A stretch of 30,472 nt of DNA. It comes from Symsagittifera roscoffensis (lineage: Eukaryota; Xenacoelomorpha; Acoela; Convolutidae). The notes under the pieces are model-generated. The model did not search any database and had not been told where the DNA came from. It saw only the letters and a list, made by a program, of their open reading frames with translations. Both the position numbers and the translations under genes were made by a program. The stretch spans positions 1 through 30,472 of the forward strand of contig NW_026971549.1 of NCBI RefSeq assembly GCF_963678635.1, in the 5' to 3' direction. This document shows positions 1 through 8,202 of the stretch, one piece after another (within the stretch, counting starts at the first letter, position 1; each line of letters starts with the position of its first letter).

Positions 1-689
1 CGAACACAACCACATAGCTGAGTCTCGGATCCTCAGACTACGTGATTGTCATTAAAAACACGGCTCGAACCACCTATTTCTATATGTTTTTGTGTGACAG
101 TTTTATATTAAATCCATTGGAGATGGATTGACCTTTTCCTTTCTCTATCTACTCATGCTCTGAAATATTAAATAATAACGGTGTTTAATTCAGATCTAGG
201 ACATTACAGCAACTGTTATGGCTAGTTTACACAGTCCCTTCACATATAACAGTCTCTGGGGGACCAAGCCTCCGCTCCCGTGATTTTCTTGAGACAACAC
301 TCTTATCTCCTATATTTCGTGTCCCGGGAGGGTTCCGTGGTATTTCTCTTCCCCCCACTGAAGCCTCCGTCTCCACAAATATCCGTCACTAAGGTCCTTA
401 TCGTGTGTTATTGCCACGATAAGAGGCTCCGTAATTTTCTCGTCTCGGATACAACCGTTCGTCACAAAATATGGCGTCGTTCTGATCTTTCTCTATTTTA
501 TTCAAAATGGCCGTCTTTTTTCTATTTCTCAGAAATGTTCTCCTTCAAATCGAAATTTTAAAAATAAAAATTCCAGAACATTCTGACCCTCCGTCGCAAC
601 ACTTTTCTGTTCGTAAGGCCTTTAGTCACTTTTTTTTCCGTCGCGGGAAGGTTATACTGTGTCATCCGGCGGAATGGCACACTGTCACA
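1..689 (-). repeat. Old, diverged LTR of the giant-element family (partial)
   Basis: Read on the minus strand, this starts TGTGACAG at 689 and follows the same order of landmarks as the LTRs at 5084-6004 and 29629-30339: a TTTCTGAGAAAT block, a CGGCCATTTT block (near 505-515), a block related to GATGGATTGACC (near 123-135), and a block related to the region around the young insertion site (about 12-60). Blocks between these landmarks are heavily diverged. The LTR end is missing because the window begins first. Upstream on its own strand (690-701) is a purine-rich GTCTGGGGAATA, resembling the polypurine tract of the giant element. The short open frames across it are not conserved and are not genes. 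Confidence 0.7.
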
Positions 690-898
690 TATTCCCCAGA
701 CTTTCTTATTGAGTTCGCATGGATCATCAATGATCGGCGAATGGATTACTGAATATTGGAATAGTTGTCCAGTAACGAATTATCCAGCTGTGAACAAAAA
801 GAGAGTAATGAAAATAACTCAAGAAAGGAATAACAAGTGCTATACGGAGACTTTCTGGTGGCAAGAAAAATATTATCATGAGCAGTCACTCGATATAA

Positions 899-3800
899 CT
901 AAATACTTTTCTGGCCCAACATAAATTGTTGCAAACTTTCCGACGACTTTGGAGATAACTTTGTTAGGCAATCTGCCAATTCCTCGTCTGTAGGAACCCA
1001 TTTTAACTGGTGTAGAATTCCATCATTGATCAAAGAACGCAAATACGCTATATCCACTCTCAGTCTCTTGTCTTTCTGAACTTTCGTTGAGAAAACGTTT
1101 TGCACTAAAGAAAGATTATCCGTATATGTTCGAATATTGACATTTTCCCCCGTTAACTCAGAAATAATCTTTTGACAAAGAAATGCAGCATCAACTGCAT
1201 TTACACAAGAAATTGTTTCTCCGCATAAAGTGCTCCTGACAACACGTCTCAGTTTCTGAGACTTCCAGCTCAAAAGAGCAGGTCTTTTGTCAGACGCCTG
1301 TAAAAAGACCAAATAACCGGACTGGGTGCCACCACAAGGCAAATTTCCAAGAGAAGAATCGGTAAAAACGTTCAGTTTCCACTCATCTGCACTTCCAAGA
1401 TTCTCGAACATCAAATATGAATCAGATGCAGAATACCTCAATTTTCTCACAATTTTATTGACAGCTAAGAAATGTGAGCGCTGCCAATCTTTGGACGAAC
1501 CAAGCAATTGACATACTTGAAAAGACACATCAGGACGAACCTGTGATGCGACCCATTGTAACTTCCCCAGAATAGCACGCATATCACGCCTAGCAAACTT
1601 GTTGACCACAAAATCATGTTTTGGCACAATAATCTCCCGCAATTCTTCTACATACGAGGATAAGTCCAGTTTAATTCCTCTTTCCGTTTGCGATAAGTCA
1701 AACCCAAGATAACGAAATGGAGCTGTCTCTGTCGATCTGATGTCGAAAACCACGTCAAGCGACTTCATCACAGAATATTCAAACTGTTCGGTGCCAGCCC
1801 ACAAAAAATCGTCAACATGGGTAGTTAACAGTCCAACTATTTCACCCGCTTGATTTTTCTTGTAAAACAAACACGGATCAAACTCTGAAACACAGCATCC
1901 TGTGGCCAATACTTCGTCTTTAACTTTATCATACCAGTGTCGAGCCGCGTCAACAAGCCCGTAAACGCATTTTCGTAATTTCCAGAGTTTCCCCGATAAT
2001 CCAACTTCCGGCGGTGGCATAACATATACATCACGGGTAAGAGGTTTTCCTTGTAAAAACGCCGTTCTTATATCCATCGAATTACATTTCCACGCCTTGG
2101 AGGCACAGAGTGATACTACTATCCTGAAAGTATCTTTGGAGCAAGTCGGAGAATCCTTTATGACGTTATGAAGATCTGGATCTTCAAAACCCTTAACTAC
2201 GAGTCGTGCTTTCTTTCTATCTGGCTTCTGAGTGAGCACCCACTTGCAGGACAGATATTCTTGCCCTTCGTCGATAACTTCCTCAAATACTTCGTTTTTC
2301 TTCCAACTCTTCATTTCATCCATTTTCGCTTCAAAATAGACATCTGCAGTCGCGTTCAGAGCACTGACTTCTACATCCTCCAGTTTTGACACGTCAACGC
2401 AATCCAAATTCCCTTTAATTTCTTTGGGAGATTCATAAACAATATTCCACCAGTCTTTATGAACACCTGTCGACTTTCCTCCTCTGCTTTTGACAATCGC
2501 TTCAATTTCTTCTCCTTCAAACCCAGATTGGCGTGAAACAAAACGAATCCGTCGACCAGCGGCAGGTTTCAAGCACTCTCGTGATAAATCCTCAGAAATA
2601 GTCTCAGCAACGTCGTTTGGAACACAATTAACTGCTGTATCGCCTGGTACATCAATACGGAGTCCTTTTTCGATACCAGGTTCAATTGTAGCTGTATTTT
2701 CGCCTTCATCATCAGTTTCATCAACAACAACCTGGCGATCAGCGTCTGTTGAACCACTGTCGCCAAAAACTTCCTTTTTCTCCTCGAATCCAGCTTCTGC
2801 TTCTGACATCTGTTGAAACTGATCTGCACATCGTTTCAATCGCGAAGTGTGTACTTTTACAACACGGCCACCATGTCGCACAAAAACAACACTACTTTCT
2901 TGACCGATAACTTTTGCAGGACCTCGCCATTTCAGTTCTCCGTCCCTTTTATAAAACACGCTATTCCCAGTAACAAATGGCCCTTTGTCAGTCACTACTT
3001 TGGCTTTGAGAGCCCGTCTGATGCGATTACTGCAATCAGCTTCGATAAATAATTTTCTAGACTTATGCAACGCATTCAAGTTTTGCGCTACAACTTCGCA
3101 AGTGGTCTCGCATTCCAAAGCTGGCAGTTTATTGGTAAGAACAGATGGGACATGCGGTCCAAAACCAAACGCGACTTGAAACGGTGAGAAGCCATCGTTG
3201 TTAGCCAAGCTATTTTTAGCAAAAACGGCATGCTGTAAAACAATATCTTTACTCAAAGAAACTGATTCATCGGCCAGTAATTTCTCCAGCATGTCTGTAA
3301 GAACTGCGTTGTGCCGCTCAACAACGCCGTTGGACCAGGGTGAAAAAGCTGCCGTAGTCTTCACGATAATATCATTATTTTGAGCAAATGATTGAAAATC
3401 AGCATTGTCAAACTCACCACCATTATCAGTTAAAACAGCTTTCGGATATCCGTAAACCAAGCACCAACAACGAAGAAAACCTTCAATAATTGTACTCGGT
3501 CTTTTGTTTGTAATGAACACAGCTGCACTAACACGACTAAACAAGTCAATCACGTGTAAATACCACAAAGTGTGTCCCGACTGGGCCATCTCGTGCAAAT
3601 CCATAGCCACAGTATTATTCCATTCCATACTGATAGGATAAGACACACTTGGCTTCGGAGTAGCTCGTCCGAACCTCTGGCAAACTTCACAGTCACGTAC
3701 GACTTCAGCAACGGTGCAATTCACTACTTTAGCACCAGATTTCGCTATTAGCTTCTCTAGTCTGGTCGAACCACAATGAGCAAACTGACGATGTAACTTC

Positions 3801-4156
3801 ATAACTTGCTGAGAGTTCAAATTACCAGAACTCAGGCAACAGAACTCTTCATTTCCAAAACTGATATCCAGCAACAAATGTCCAGTTTTCGAACATTGTA
3901 ACTGGATTTTTCCTCCATCTGATGTACTCAACATACTGGTGTGAAAATCAATACTAAATCTTGCTTTAGTCATCGACGCAACACTAATCAATAACGGCAA
4001 GTGACCGGGAATAACCAATACTCCGAGAAAACAAGTAACATTGCCGATTTTAACAGGTATGAAACACTTATGTTCAACTTTGATCCGCTCACCACCACCG
4101 AACACAACATGGGTATCGACTTTTTCACGCTCAACTAAAGCTTGTAAATAATCCAT
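899..4156 (-). CDS. pol: Ty1/copia polyprotein: integrase, RT, RNase H (protease 5' part deleted)
   Basis: A 1,085-residue open frame. Residues 1-110 look like the C-terminal half of a copia protease and linker, starting after where the catalytic Asp-Ser/Thr-Gly should be. Integrase follows: zinc finger H122, H127, C156, C159 and catalytic D186, D244, E280 with the expected 35-residue spacing (LTDNGGEF and NGVVERHN motifs). The RT has copia hallmarks (KARLVVKGF, MDIRTAFLQG) and an active site reading HVDD at about 780-783 instead of the usual YVDD. RNase H carries FTDSS and a STLCGET motif, and the protein ends near ADCLTKL. No in-frame stop occurs, so the copy is not ancient, but the first Met is not a genuine start: the frame was joined to gag by a deletion. 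It lies in a different frame from gag and overlaps it by about 20 bases. Confidence 0.9.
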   Translation of the reverse strand: MDYLQALVEREKVDTHVVFGGGERIKVEHKCFIPVKIGNVTCFLGVLVIPGHLPLLISVASMTKARFSIDFHTSMLSTSDGGKIQLQCSKTGHLLLDISFGNEEFCCLSSGNLNSQQVMKLHRQFAHCGSTRLEKLIAKSGAKVVNCTVAEVVRDCEVCQRFGRATPKPSVSYPISMEWNNTVAMDLHEMAQSGHTLWYLHVIDLFSRVSAAVFITNKRPSTIIEGFLRCWCLVYGYPKAVLTDNGGEFDNADFQSFAQNNDIIVKTTAAFSPWSNGVVERHNAVLTDMLEKLLADESVSLSKDIVLQHAVFAKNSLANNDGFSPFQVAFGFGPHVPSVLTNKLPALECETTCEVVAQNLNALHKSRKLFIEADCSNRIRRALKAKVVTDKGPFVTGNSVFYKRDGELKWRGPAKVIGQESSVVFVRHGGRVVKVHTSRLKRCADQFQQMSEAEAGFEEKKEVFGDSGSTDADRQVVVDETDDEGENTATIEPGIEKGLRIDVPGDTAVNCVPNDVAETISEDLSRECLKPAAGRRIRFVSRQSGFEGEEIEAIVKSRGGKSTGVHKDWWNIVYESPKEIKGNLDCVDVSKLEDVEVSALNATADVYFEAKMDEMKSWKKNEVFEEVIDEGQEYLSCKWVLTQKPDRKKARLVVKGFEDPDLHNVIKDSPTCSKDTFRIVVSLCASKAWKCNSMDIRTAFLQGKPLTRDVYVMPPPEVGLSGKLWKLRKCVYGLVDAARHWYDKVKDEVLATGCCVSEFDPCLFYKKNQAGEIVGLLTTHVDDFLWAGTEQFEYSVMKSLDVVFDIRSTETAPFRYLGFDLSQTERGIKLDLSSYVEELREIIVPKHDFVVNKFARRDMRAILGKLQWVASQVRPDVSFQVCQLLGSSKDWQRSHFLAVNKIVRKLRYSASDSYLMFENLGSADEWKLNVFTDSSLGNLPCGGTQSGYLVFLQASDKRPALLSWKSQKLRRVVRSTLCGETISCVNAVDAAFLCQKIISELTGENVNIRTYTDNLSLVQNVFSTKVQKDKRLRVDIAYLRSLINDGILHQLKWVPTDEELADCLTKLSPKSSESLQQFMLGQKSI

Positions 4157-4752
4157 CCTCCTGGTTGAAAACCACCTGTTGCAGCAAAAACCGGTTCATC
4201 TTTCACAACCGGAGCACACGAGTTCCTCTGAGAAACTTCAGTGGAAAAAATACGCTTCAAACTCTTTTTCATGTTAACAAACTGGATGTCTCCTGTCGCC
4301 GACAAAACCAACTTTTTATCGCGATCATCCAAACCAGCACAATGTAATAGCTTGCAAGCTAAGATACCATCAGGTAATTCCAACCCATGTTTCACTAATC
4401 GTTGATTCGCACTCTCGAAAGCGGTGATGTAGTCATTTATAGGCATACTGTTCCGTTGAATAGTCTCAAACTTCTCATAATCCGAAAATAACTGGTCTGC
4501 AGTATCCTTCCCAAATGATAACTTCAACTGCGCAAGAACCTTAGTGAGCCCATCATTAGCTTTCAGTTCATCAAGTGGAATAGACATGGCAATCTCACGT
4601 TTCGAACTACCAAGTGATAAAGCCACACAAGGGCCTTTCTTCCCGTCAGCTAAATCTGTGATAGCATTCCAAACATCCACTTCTGTCTTCCATGCTTCAA
4701 AAGACATTTCATCTTTCCATTGCGGCGGGGTTTTATAACTCGTATTTGCCAT
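4135..4752 (-). CDS. gag: Ty1/copia Gag, truncated by a deletion
   Basis: About 205 residues beginning at the ATG at 4752, some 20 bases after the LTR/primer-binding-site junction. It resembles the N-terminal capsid part of copia Gag: an N-terminal WKDEMSFEAWKTEVDVW segment, then a helical region with KLSFGKDTADQLFSDYEKFE and INDYITAFESANQRL. The frame ends right after a GGFQPGG segment. The CX2CX4HX4C knuckle expected at this point is absent, and so is the protease Asp-Ser-Gly that should follow. The pol frame resumes in another phase at 4156. The simplest reading is a deletion of the knuckle and protease active site that also shifted the frame. Confidence 0.8.
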   Translation of the reverse strand: MANTSYKTPPQWKDEMSFEAWKTEVDVWNAITDLADGKKGPCVALSLGSSKREIAMSIPLDELKANDGLTKVLAQLKLSFGKDTADQLFSDYEKFETIQRNSMPINDYITAFESANQRLVKHGLELPDGILACKLLHCAGLDDRDKKLVLSATGDIQFVNMKKSLKRIFSTEVSQRNSCAPVVKDEPVFAATGGFQPGGWIIYKL

Positions 4753-4771
4753 CAACTACCTCCTGCTACCA
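4748..4771 (-). promoter_or_regulatory. Primer binding site of the copia element (initiator tRNA-Met type)
   Basis: The minus strand reads TGGTAGCAGGAGG directly after an LTR end ...TTTTACA. The first nine bases are the complement of CTGCTACCA, the 3' end of animal initiator tRNA-Met, the usual primer for Ty1/copia elements. Beyond nine bases the match needs a one-base shift. Confidence 0.7.
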
Positions 4772-4861
4772 TGTAAAACACTGGTTTGTAGAACTTTAAT
4801 TAAAACCCCACCGGACACATATCACTGAAATACAACAACAGAGTTAACATACTGTCACAAA
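4772..4861 (-). repeat. End of the copia 5' LTR
   Basis: The LTR side of the primer-binding-site junction, ending TTTTACA at 4772. It may be a very short complete LTR, since TGTGACAG at 4859 would give an 88-bp TGT...ACA unit. It may also be only the tail of a longer LTR split by the older giant element whose LTR ends at 4862. No second copy is visible to decide this. Confidence 0.5.
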
Positions 4862-5083
4862 TGTAACATTCGCCCGGAAGATACATATCGACGGAAAATA
4901 AAACTAAGTCCTAATACGACTGGCTAACGTCTAAACAGAGCTTTACATGCTTTTCACCGTCTCTACCAAGCCAGTACTTTCGGTGGTCTTTCTAACATCG
5001 CGTCGACAAAAACGTTACTGCTTTCGGCTTCGGTCAAAACACTCAAATTAACTTAATTACATGCAGAAATAGTGAGCTCATGG
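4862..5083 (-). repeat. Older giant-family LTR, distal part (left of the young insertion)
   Basis: The reverse complement matches the last 220 bases of the 921-bp LTR (about 5780-6004), including the terminal CGAATGTTACA. It joins in register with 29629-30339 on the other side of the young element, so the two pieces are one LTR of about 933 bp. Confidence 0.92.
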
Positions 5084-5211
5084 TGTGACATTCGACCAGA
5101 ATGGCCAAAATACAATTTATGCAGGATTCGAATTTTGAGCAGTAAGCCTTCCGAGTTGATGATTTCGAAGGATTAGCGACGTTATTGGAACGTTTAGCCA
5201 AACGGTGAGGG

Positions 5212-5225
5212 CTAGAATATTCTAG
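5212..5225 (+). promoter_or_regulatory. Palindrome containing a heat-shock-type element in the LTR
   Basis: CTAGAATATTCTAG is a perfect 14-bp palindrome containing nGAAnnTTCn, the minimal inverted repeat bound by heat shock factor. It recurs in the 3' LTR at 28833-28846. Function is inferred from sequence only. Confidence 0.4.
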
Positions 5226-5253
5226 TATTTTAAATTTTCAAAAATTCGAATGA

Positions 5254-5261
5254 TGACGTCA
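5254..5261 (+). promoter_or_regulatory. CRE/ATF-type site TGACGTCA in the LTR
   Basis: A perfect cAMP-response-element palindrome, also at 28875-28882. The older LTR has TGACGTAA at the equivalent place, so the site is largely kept in a copy that has lost about a quarter of its identity. It lies in the first third of the LTR, where U3 promoter elements are expected. Confidence 0.45.
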
Positions 5262-5403
5262 CATTTCTGAGAAATGCTGAAACGGCCATTTTAACAAAAA
5301 AGCGAGTAAAAAACAGAACAACTTTTATCTGCGATTGCGAACAGTACGAAAATCGAGATTGGAAAACGACAACGAACTACAGAATAGCAGAGAACGCTCC
5401 GAG

Positions 5404-5435
5404 TTGCAACTATTGTGCTGCTACAATAGTTGCAA
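5404..5435 (+). promoter_or_regulatory. 13-bp perfect stem-loop in the LTR
   Basis: TTGCAACTATTGT (5404-5416), loop GCTGCT, then the exact complement ACAATAGTTGCAA (5423-5435). The 3' LTR copy is at 29025-29056. The older LTR keeps the stem with changes mostly near the loop, which suggests the structure matters, perhaps as RNA. Confidence 0.6.
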
Positions 5436-5437
5436 GG

Positions 5438-5453
5438 CCGTTGCCAACAACGG
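5438..5453 (+). promoter_or_regulatory. Second short hairpin in the LTR
   Basis: CCGTTG-CCAA-CAACGG follows the 13-bp hairpin after two bases, giving tandem stem-loops. It is only partly kept in the older LTR. Confidence 0.4.
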
Positions 5454-6016
5454 TGAAGGGTGAGAACCAGCCTTCCGGATCAGCAAGAAATCAAGAGTAA
5501 GGAGCTTGATTCGGCGGATTCAAGAATCCGGAAGGGTCTCGGGACGGAAACTTTTGTTAACTCACATAAACTTTTAGCATCCTGTCATGTCCTGACTTGA
5601 ATTTAACTGATATTTTGATTAGTTTTGACAAGGATGAGGTGCTAGGAGTTGGGGGAAAGGGTTGATCCATCTTCGATGGAGATGATGATTTTTATCTACT
5701 GAACAAAAACAATAGTAATATGATAAGTAGTAGCCCTGTTTTTAGGAGTGACCTCGTGGTCTGGGGATACAGAGACCCAGCCATGAGCTCACTAATTTCG
5801 CATGTAATTCAGTTAATTTGAGCGTTCTGGTCGAAGCCGGAGAACAGTAACGTTTTTGTCAGCCTGATGTAGGAAAGACCACCGAAAAGTACTGGCTTGG
5901 TAGAGACGGTGAAAAACATGCAAAGCTCTGTTTAGACGCTAGCCAGTCGTCTTAAGACTTAGTTTTGTTATCCGTCGATATGTATCTTCCGGGCGAATGT
6001 TACATGTATGTTTTTA

Positions 6017-6034
6017 TGGCGCTCCTGGGTGTTA
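6017..6034 (+). promoter_or_regulatory. Possible primer binding site of the giant element
   Basis: TGGCGCTCCTGGGTGTT begins 12 bases after the 5' LTR. It starts with the TGG expected opposite a tRNA CCA end, but the following bases do not match a tRNA T-arm that I recognise, and the gap to the LTR is larger than usual. Tentative. Confidence 0.25.
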
Positions 6035-6070
6035 TTCTTTTTTAACATCATGACCGGCAGAACCGTTAAC

Positions 6071-6096
6071 GAGCACTCCGCGCCGAGCGGATGCTC
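6071..6096 (+). promoter_or_regulatory. Hairpin just downstream of the 5' LTR
   Basis: GAGC-AC-TCCGC, loop GCCGA, GCGGA-T-GCTC: nine paired bases with a small internal loop. A second inverted repeat, CGGAAGG (6132-6138) with CCTTCCG (6158-6164), follows. The location is where packaging or dimerisation structures lie in retroviral RNAs; that role is only inferred. Confidence 0.35.
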
Positions 6097-6568
6097 ACAT
6101 TAACGCCCTTAATAGGCCTAAACCGCCGGGGCGGAAGGGTAGTTCGGAACGCGGAGGCCTTCCGAATTGCCGTGAATAGTTTTTTAACCTAGTTAAGACC
6201 GAAAATTCACGAACCAGGAAGGGTGGGGGGATCGGCCGTCCCCTCGTCCCCTGAGTGGTTGGTGACCAAAAACACTTAAAGATATAAGTAAAACCGAACA
6301 AAAAGTAGCATAGTACCCAAGAAAAACAAAAAACATAAAAAATAACCGAAAAAACCAAAAACAATAAAAAAAAGTAAAAAATCAGTAGAAATCATCCCCC
6401 CAGACAAGATGTGATTCAACCCCCCCCCCGTTTGTTGTTGATAGATATATTGTTGTTACAGGCATTTATATCAGTCAGGATCGTTACGATCAATTTTGAG
6501 GCCCGTTTGTGAGGCTTGTACTGTAGGGTTATTTGAGCATTTAAGCACGTTAATGATAAATTGCGCTC

Positions 6569-8202
6569 AATCCGGAGGGGTCAACTGATTTGCGCTCAAT
6601 TCGGAAGGGTCTTGGGTGAAGACCGATCCGGCAAGCAGTTCAAGGAGCAACAAGAAGGGGCTCAACGACAACAACAATCGACTGTTGGGTATCGTTAACA
6701 ATTTTTGTATCCCTTTTGGTACAAAAAGGAAGATAGTAATCTGTGGGGGGCTCGACAGTGCTGCACTGTAGTGACCCTTCACCGAACTGCGAATATCCGA
6801 GTTAAGCACCTTAATTCGGATAATAAACAAACCCGGAGGGGTATAGTATTACTAATATTATTACTTATATAGCCTATATTAATAGTCTTATATCGTTTTT
6901 CAGTGAAAAACAACGAAAACAGACCGGTTTTTAGGGTCAAAATAGCGATATTTTGATTCCCCCACAAGTCGCGATTTTTGAGATATCGATATTTTTTGAA
7001 ACGGAAAAAAGCGCTAAGTTAGTGTGTTACATCGTAACTGCACTACTGTAATAGGTAGAACCGGTTAACTTTAGTTCGGAAGTGGTTGGAACTAGTTTGG
7101 TACAAAAAACCAAATTTTCCCATTTTTGATAGTAAGAAACACTATAAAACCAGAAAATTTTTTGAAATCTTTGAGTTAGGACAGTAAAAATAGTTGATCG
7201 GACAACGTCCACTGGTGAATCTACGAGTTTTAAAACCCGCTACCCGAAAGCCTTCCGGGTTGCAGAGAAATCGAACATAACGTGTTTGATTTGGTGGATT
7301 CATCAATCCGGAGGGGTCCAGGTAGCATAGTTTTTCGCAAATTTTTTCTACAAAAGCGTTTTAGATCGGGTCTTTTGCATTGAACTAGAAGAGTATAGGC
7401 CTTCTGAGCTCGGATCAATAATTTTTAGGTCGAAAGGACCAGATTTGCGGAAAAAGTTAGGCGGAACCTATAAGAGAAGAAATTTTTTGAGTTTGGAAAA
7501 AAGACGTTTTGGTTAATAACTTAGGAACTACTGAGCATATCGAGTTGATCTTGGTACCAATAGATCAGAAATTAGCTGAGCTTACTAATAGTATCAGAAA
7601 TTTTTCGGAAAAACGAGCGTGAAAATTTTTTGAGATTGTTTTTAGCAAATTACACAAATCCGGAGGGGTACACCCTTCACGTTTTATAAATTTTTCTGAA
7701 AAACCCTTATACCCCTACCAAAAGTTGATAGCGATTGAACTAAGTAATTTAGGACAGTTCTAGACAAAAAGGGAGGGCTGAAGGCACAAGACAACCATAA
7801 TAGAGTCGAAATTAGGCAAGTGATAAGACCCTTCACCGTTAGTGTGAATTGTCAAATAAGTGCCTTAACTTCAATCCGGAGGGGTCTAGGAAAGGACCCT
7901 ATACCCTTCCCAGTTAATTCAAACAGCATAAAAGCTACGCAGAACGTATCCGGAGGGGTACAAGCTGAAATTAAGAAAACTACAAAAAGCTACTTTGACA
8001 GAGCTAAGGGCTCCCAATCCGGAGGGGTCGAAATTTTTCAAAGTCAGAGGCGTCCGAATCCGGAGGGGTCTACTTTCCACAAAACCGGAGGGGTTCGAAT
8101 CCGGAGGGGTCTTATAGTTGCTAAATCCGAGGGGTCCCAATCCGGAGGGGTCCATATTCTGACAGTCCGGAAGGGTCCTATTTGCGCCAATCCGGAGGGG
8201 TA
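6569..8202 (+). repeat. Cluster of about 15 direct AATCCGGAGGGGT(C/A) motifs
   Basis: Copies start at 6569, 6598 (AATTCGGAAGGGTC), 6830, 7305, 7657, 7873, 7947, 8016, 8057, 8082, 8098, 8124 (one base shorter), 8139, 8164 and 8189. All are on the + strand. Spacing is irregular, from about 15 to several hundred bases, and they crowd between 7873 and 8202. The flanks are unrelated, so this is neither a tandem satellite nor a CRISPR array. Each LTR has one related copy, AATCCGGAAGGGTC (5525-5538 and 29146-29159). It looks like an array of protein- or RNA-binding sites. Confidence 0.85.

Larger units (their letters stand above)
690..4861 (-). mobile_element. Defective Ty1/copia-type LTR retrotransposon, internal region plus LTR remnant
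   Basis: Minus-strand element with gag, a truncated protease, integrase, reverse transcriptase and RNase H in Ty1/copia order (integrase before RT). It begins with an LTR end and primer binding site at 4772/4771. Its coding part ends at 899, followed by about 200 bases of noncoding DNA with no recognisable feature up to the LTR relic at 689. No second copy of its own LTR end (4772-4859) is visible in the window, so its 3' LTR is lost, outside the window, or replaced by giant-family sequence. An internal deletion in gag-pol makes it non-autonomous. Confidence 0.8.
5084..6004 (+). repeat. 5' LTR of the giant element
   Basis: Starts TGTGACATTCG and ends CGAATGTTACA, imperfect inverted termini of the TG...CA type. 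It matches 28705-29625 at all but three positions by eye: T/C at 5118, G/A at 5302 and G/T at 5746. The copies stop matching 3 bases after the LTR end. Confidence 0.97.

Noticed and set aside
280-924. Overlapping short + strand frames at the left edge
   Set aside because: They lie in an LTR relic and the copia 3' noncoding region; not kept in the other LTR copies.
6095-6364. Minus-strand hydrophobic 89-residue frame after the 5' LTR
   Set aside because: Low-complexity translation of A-rich DNA; no conservation or start context.
6569-8202. CRISPR array or satellite
   Set aside because: Repeat units are short, spacing is irregular, flanks are not spacer-like, and the context is a eukaryotic retrotransposon.
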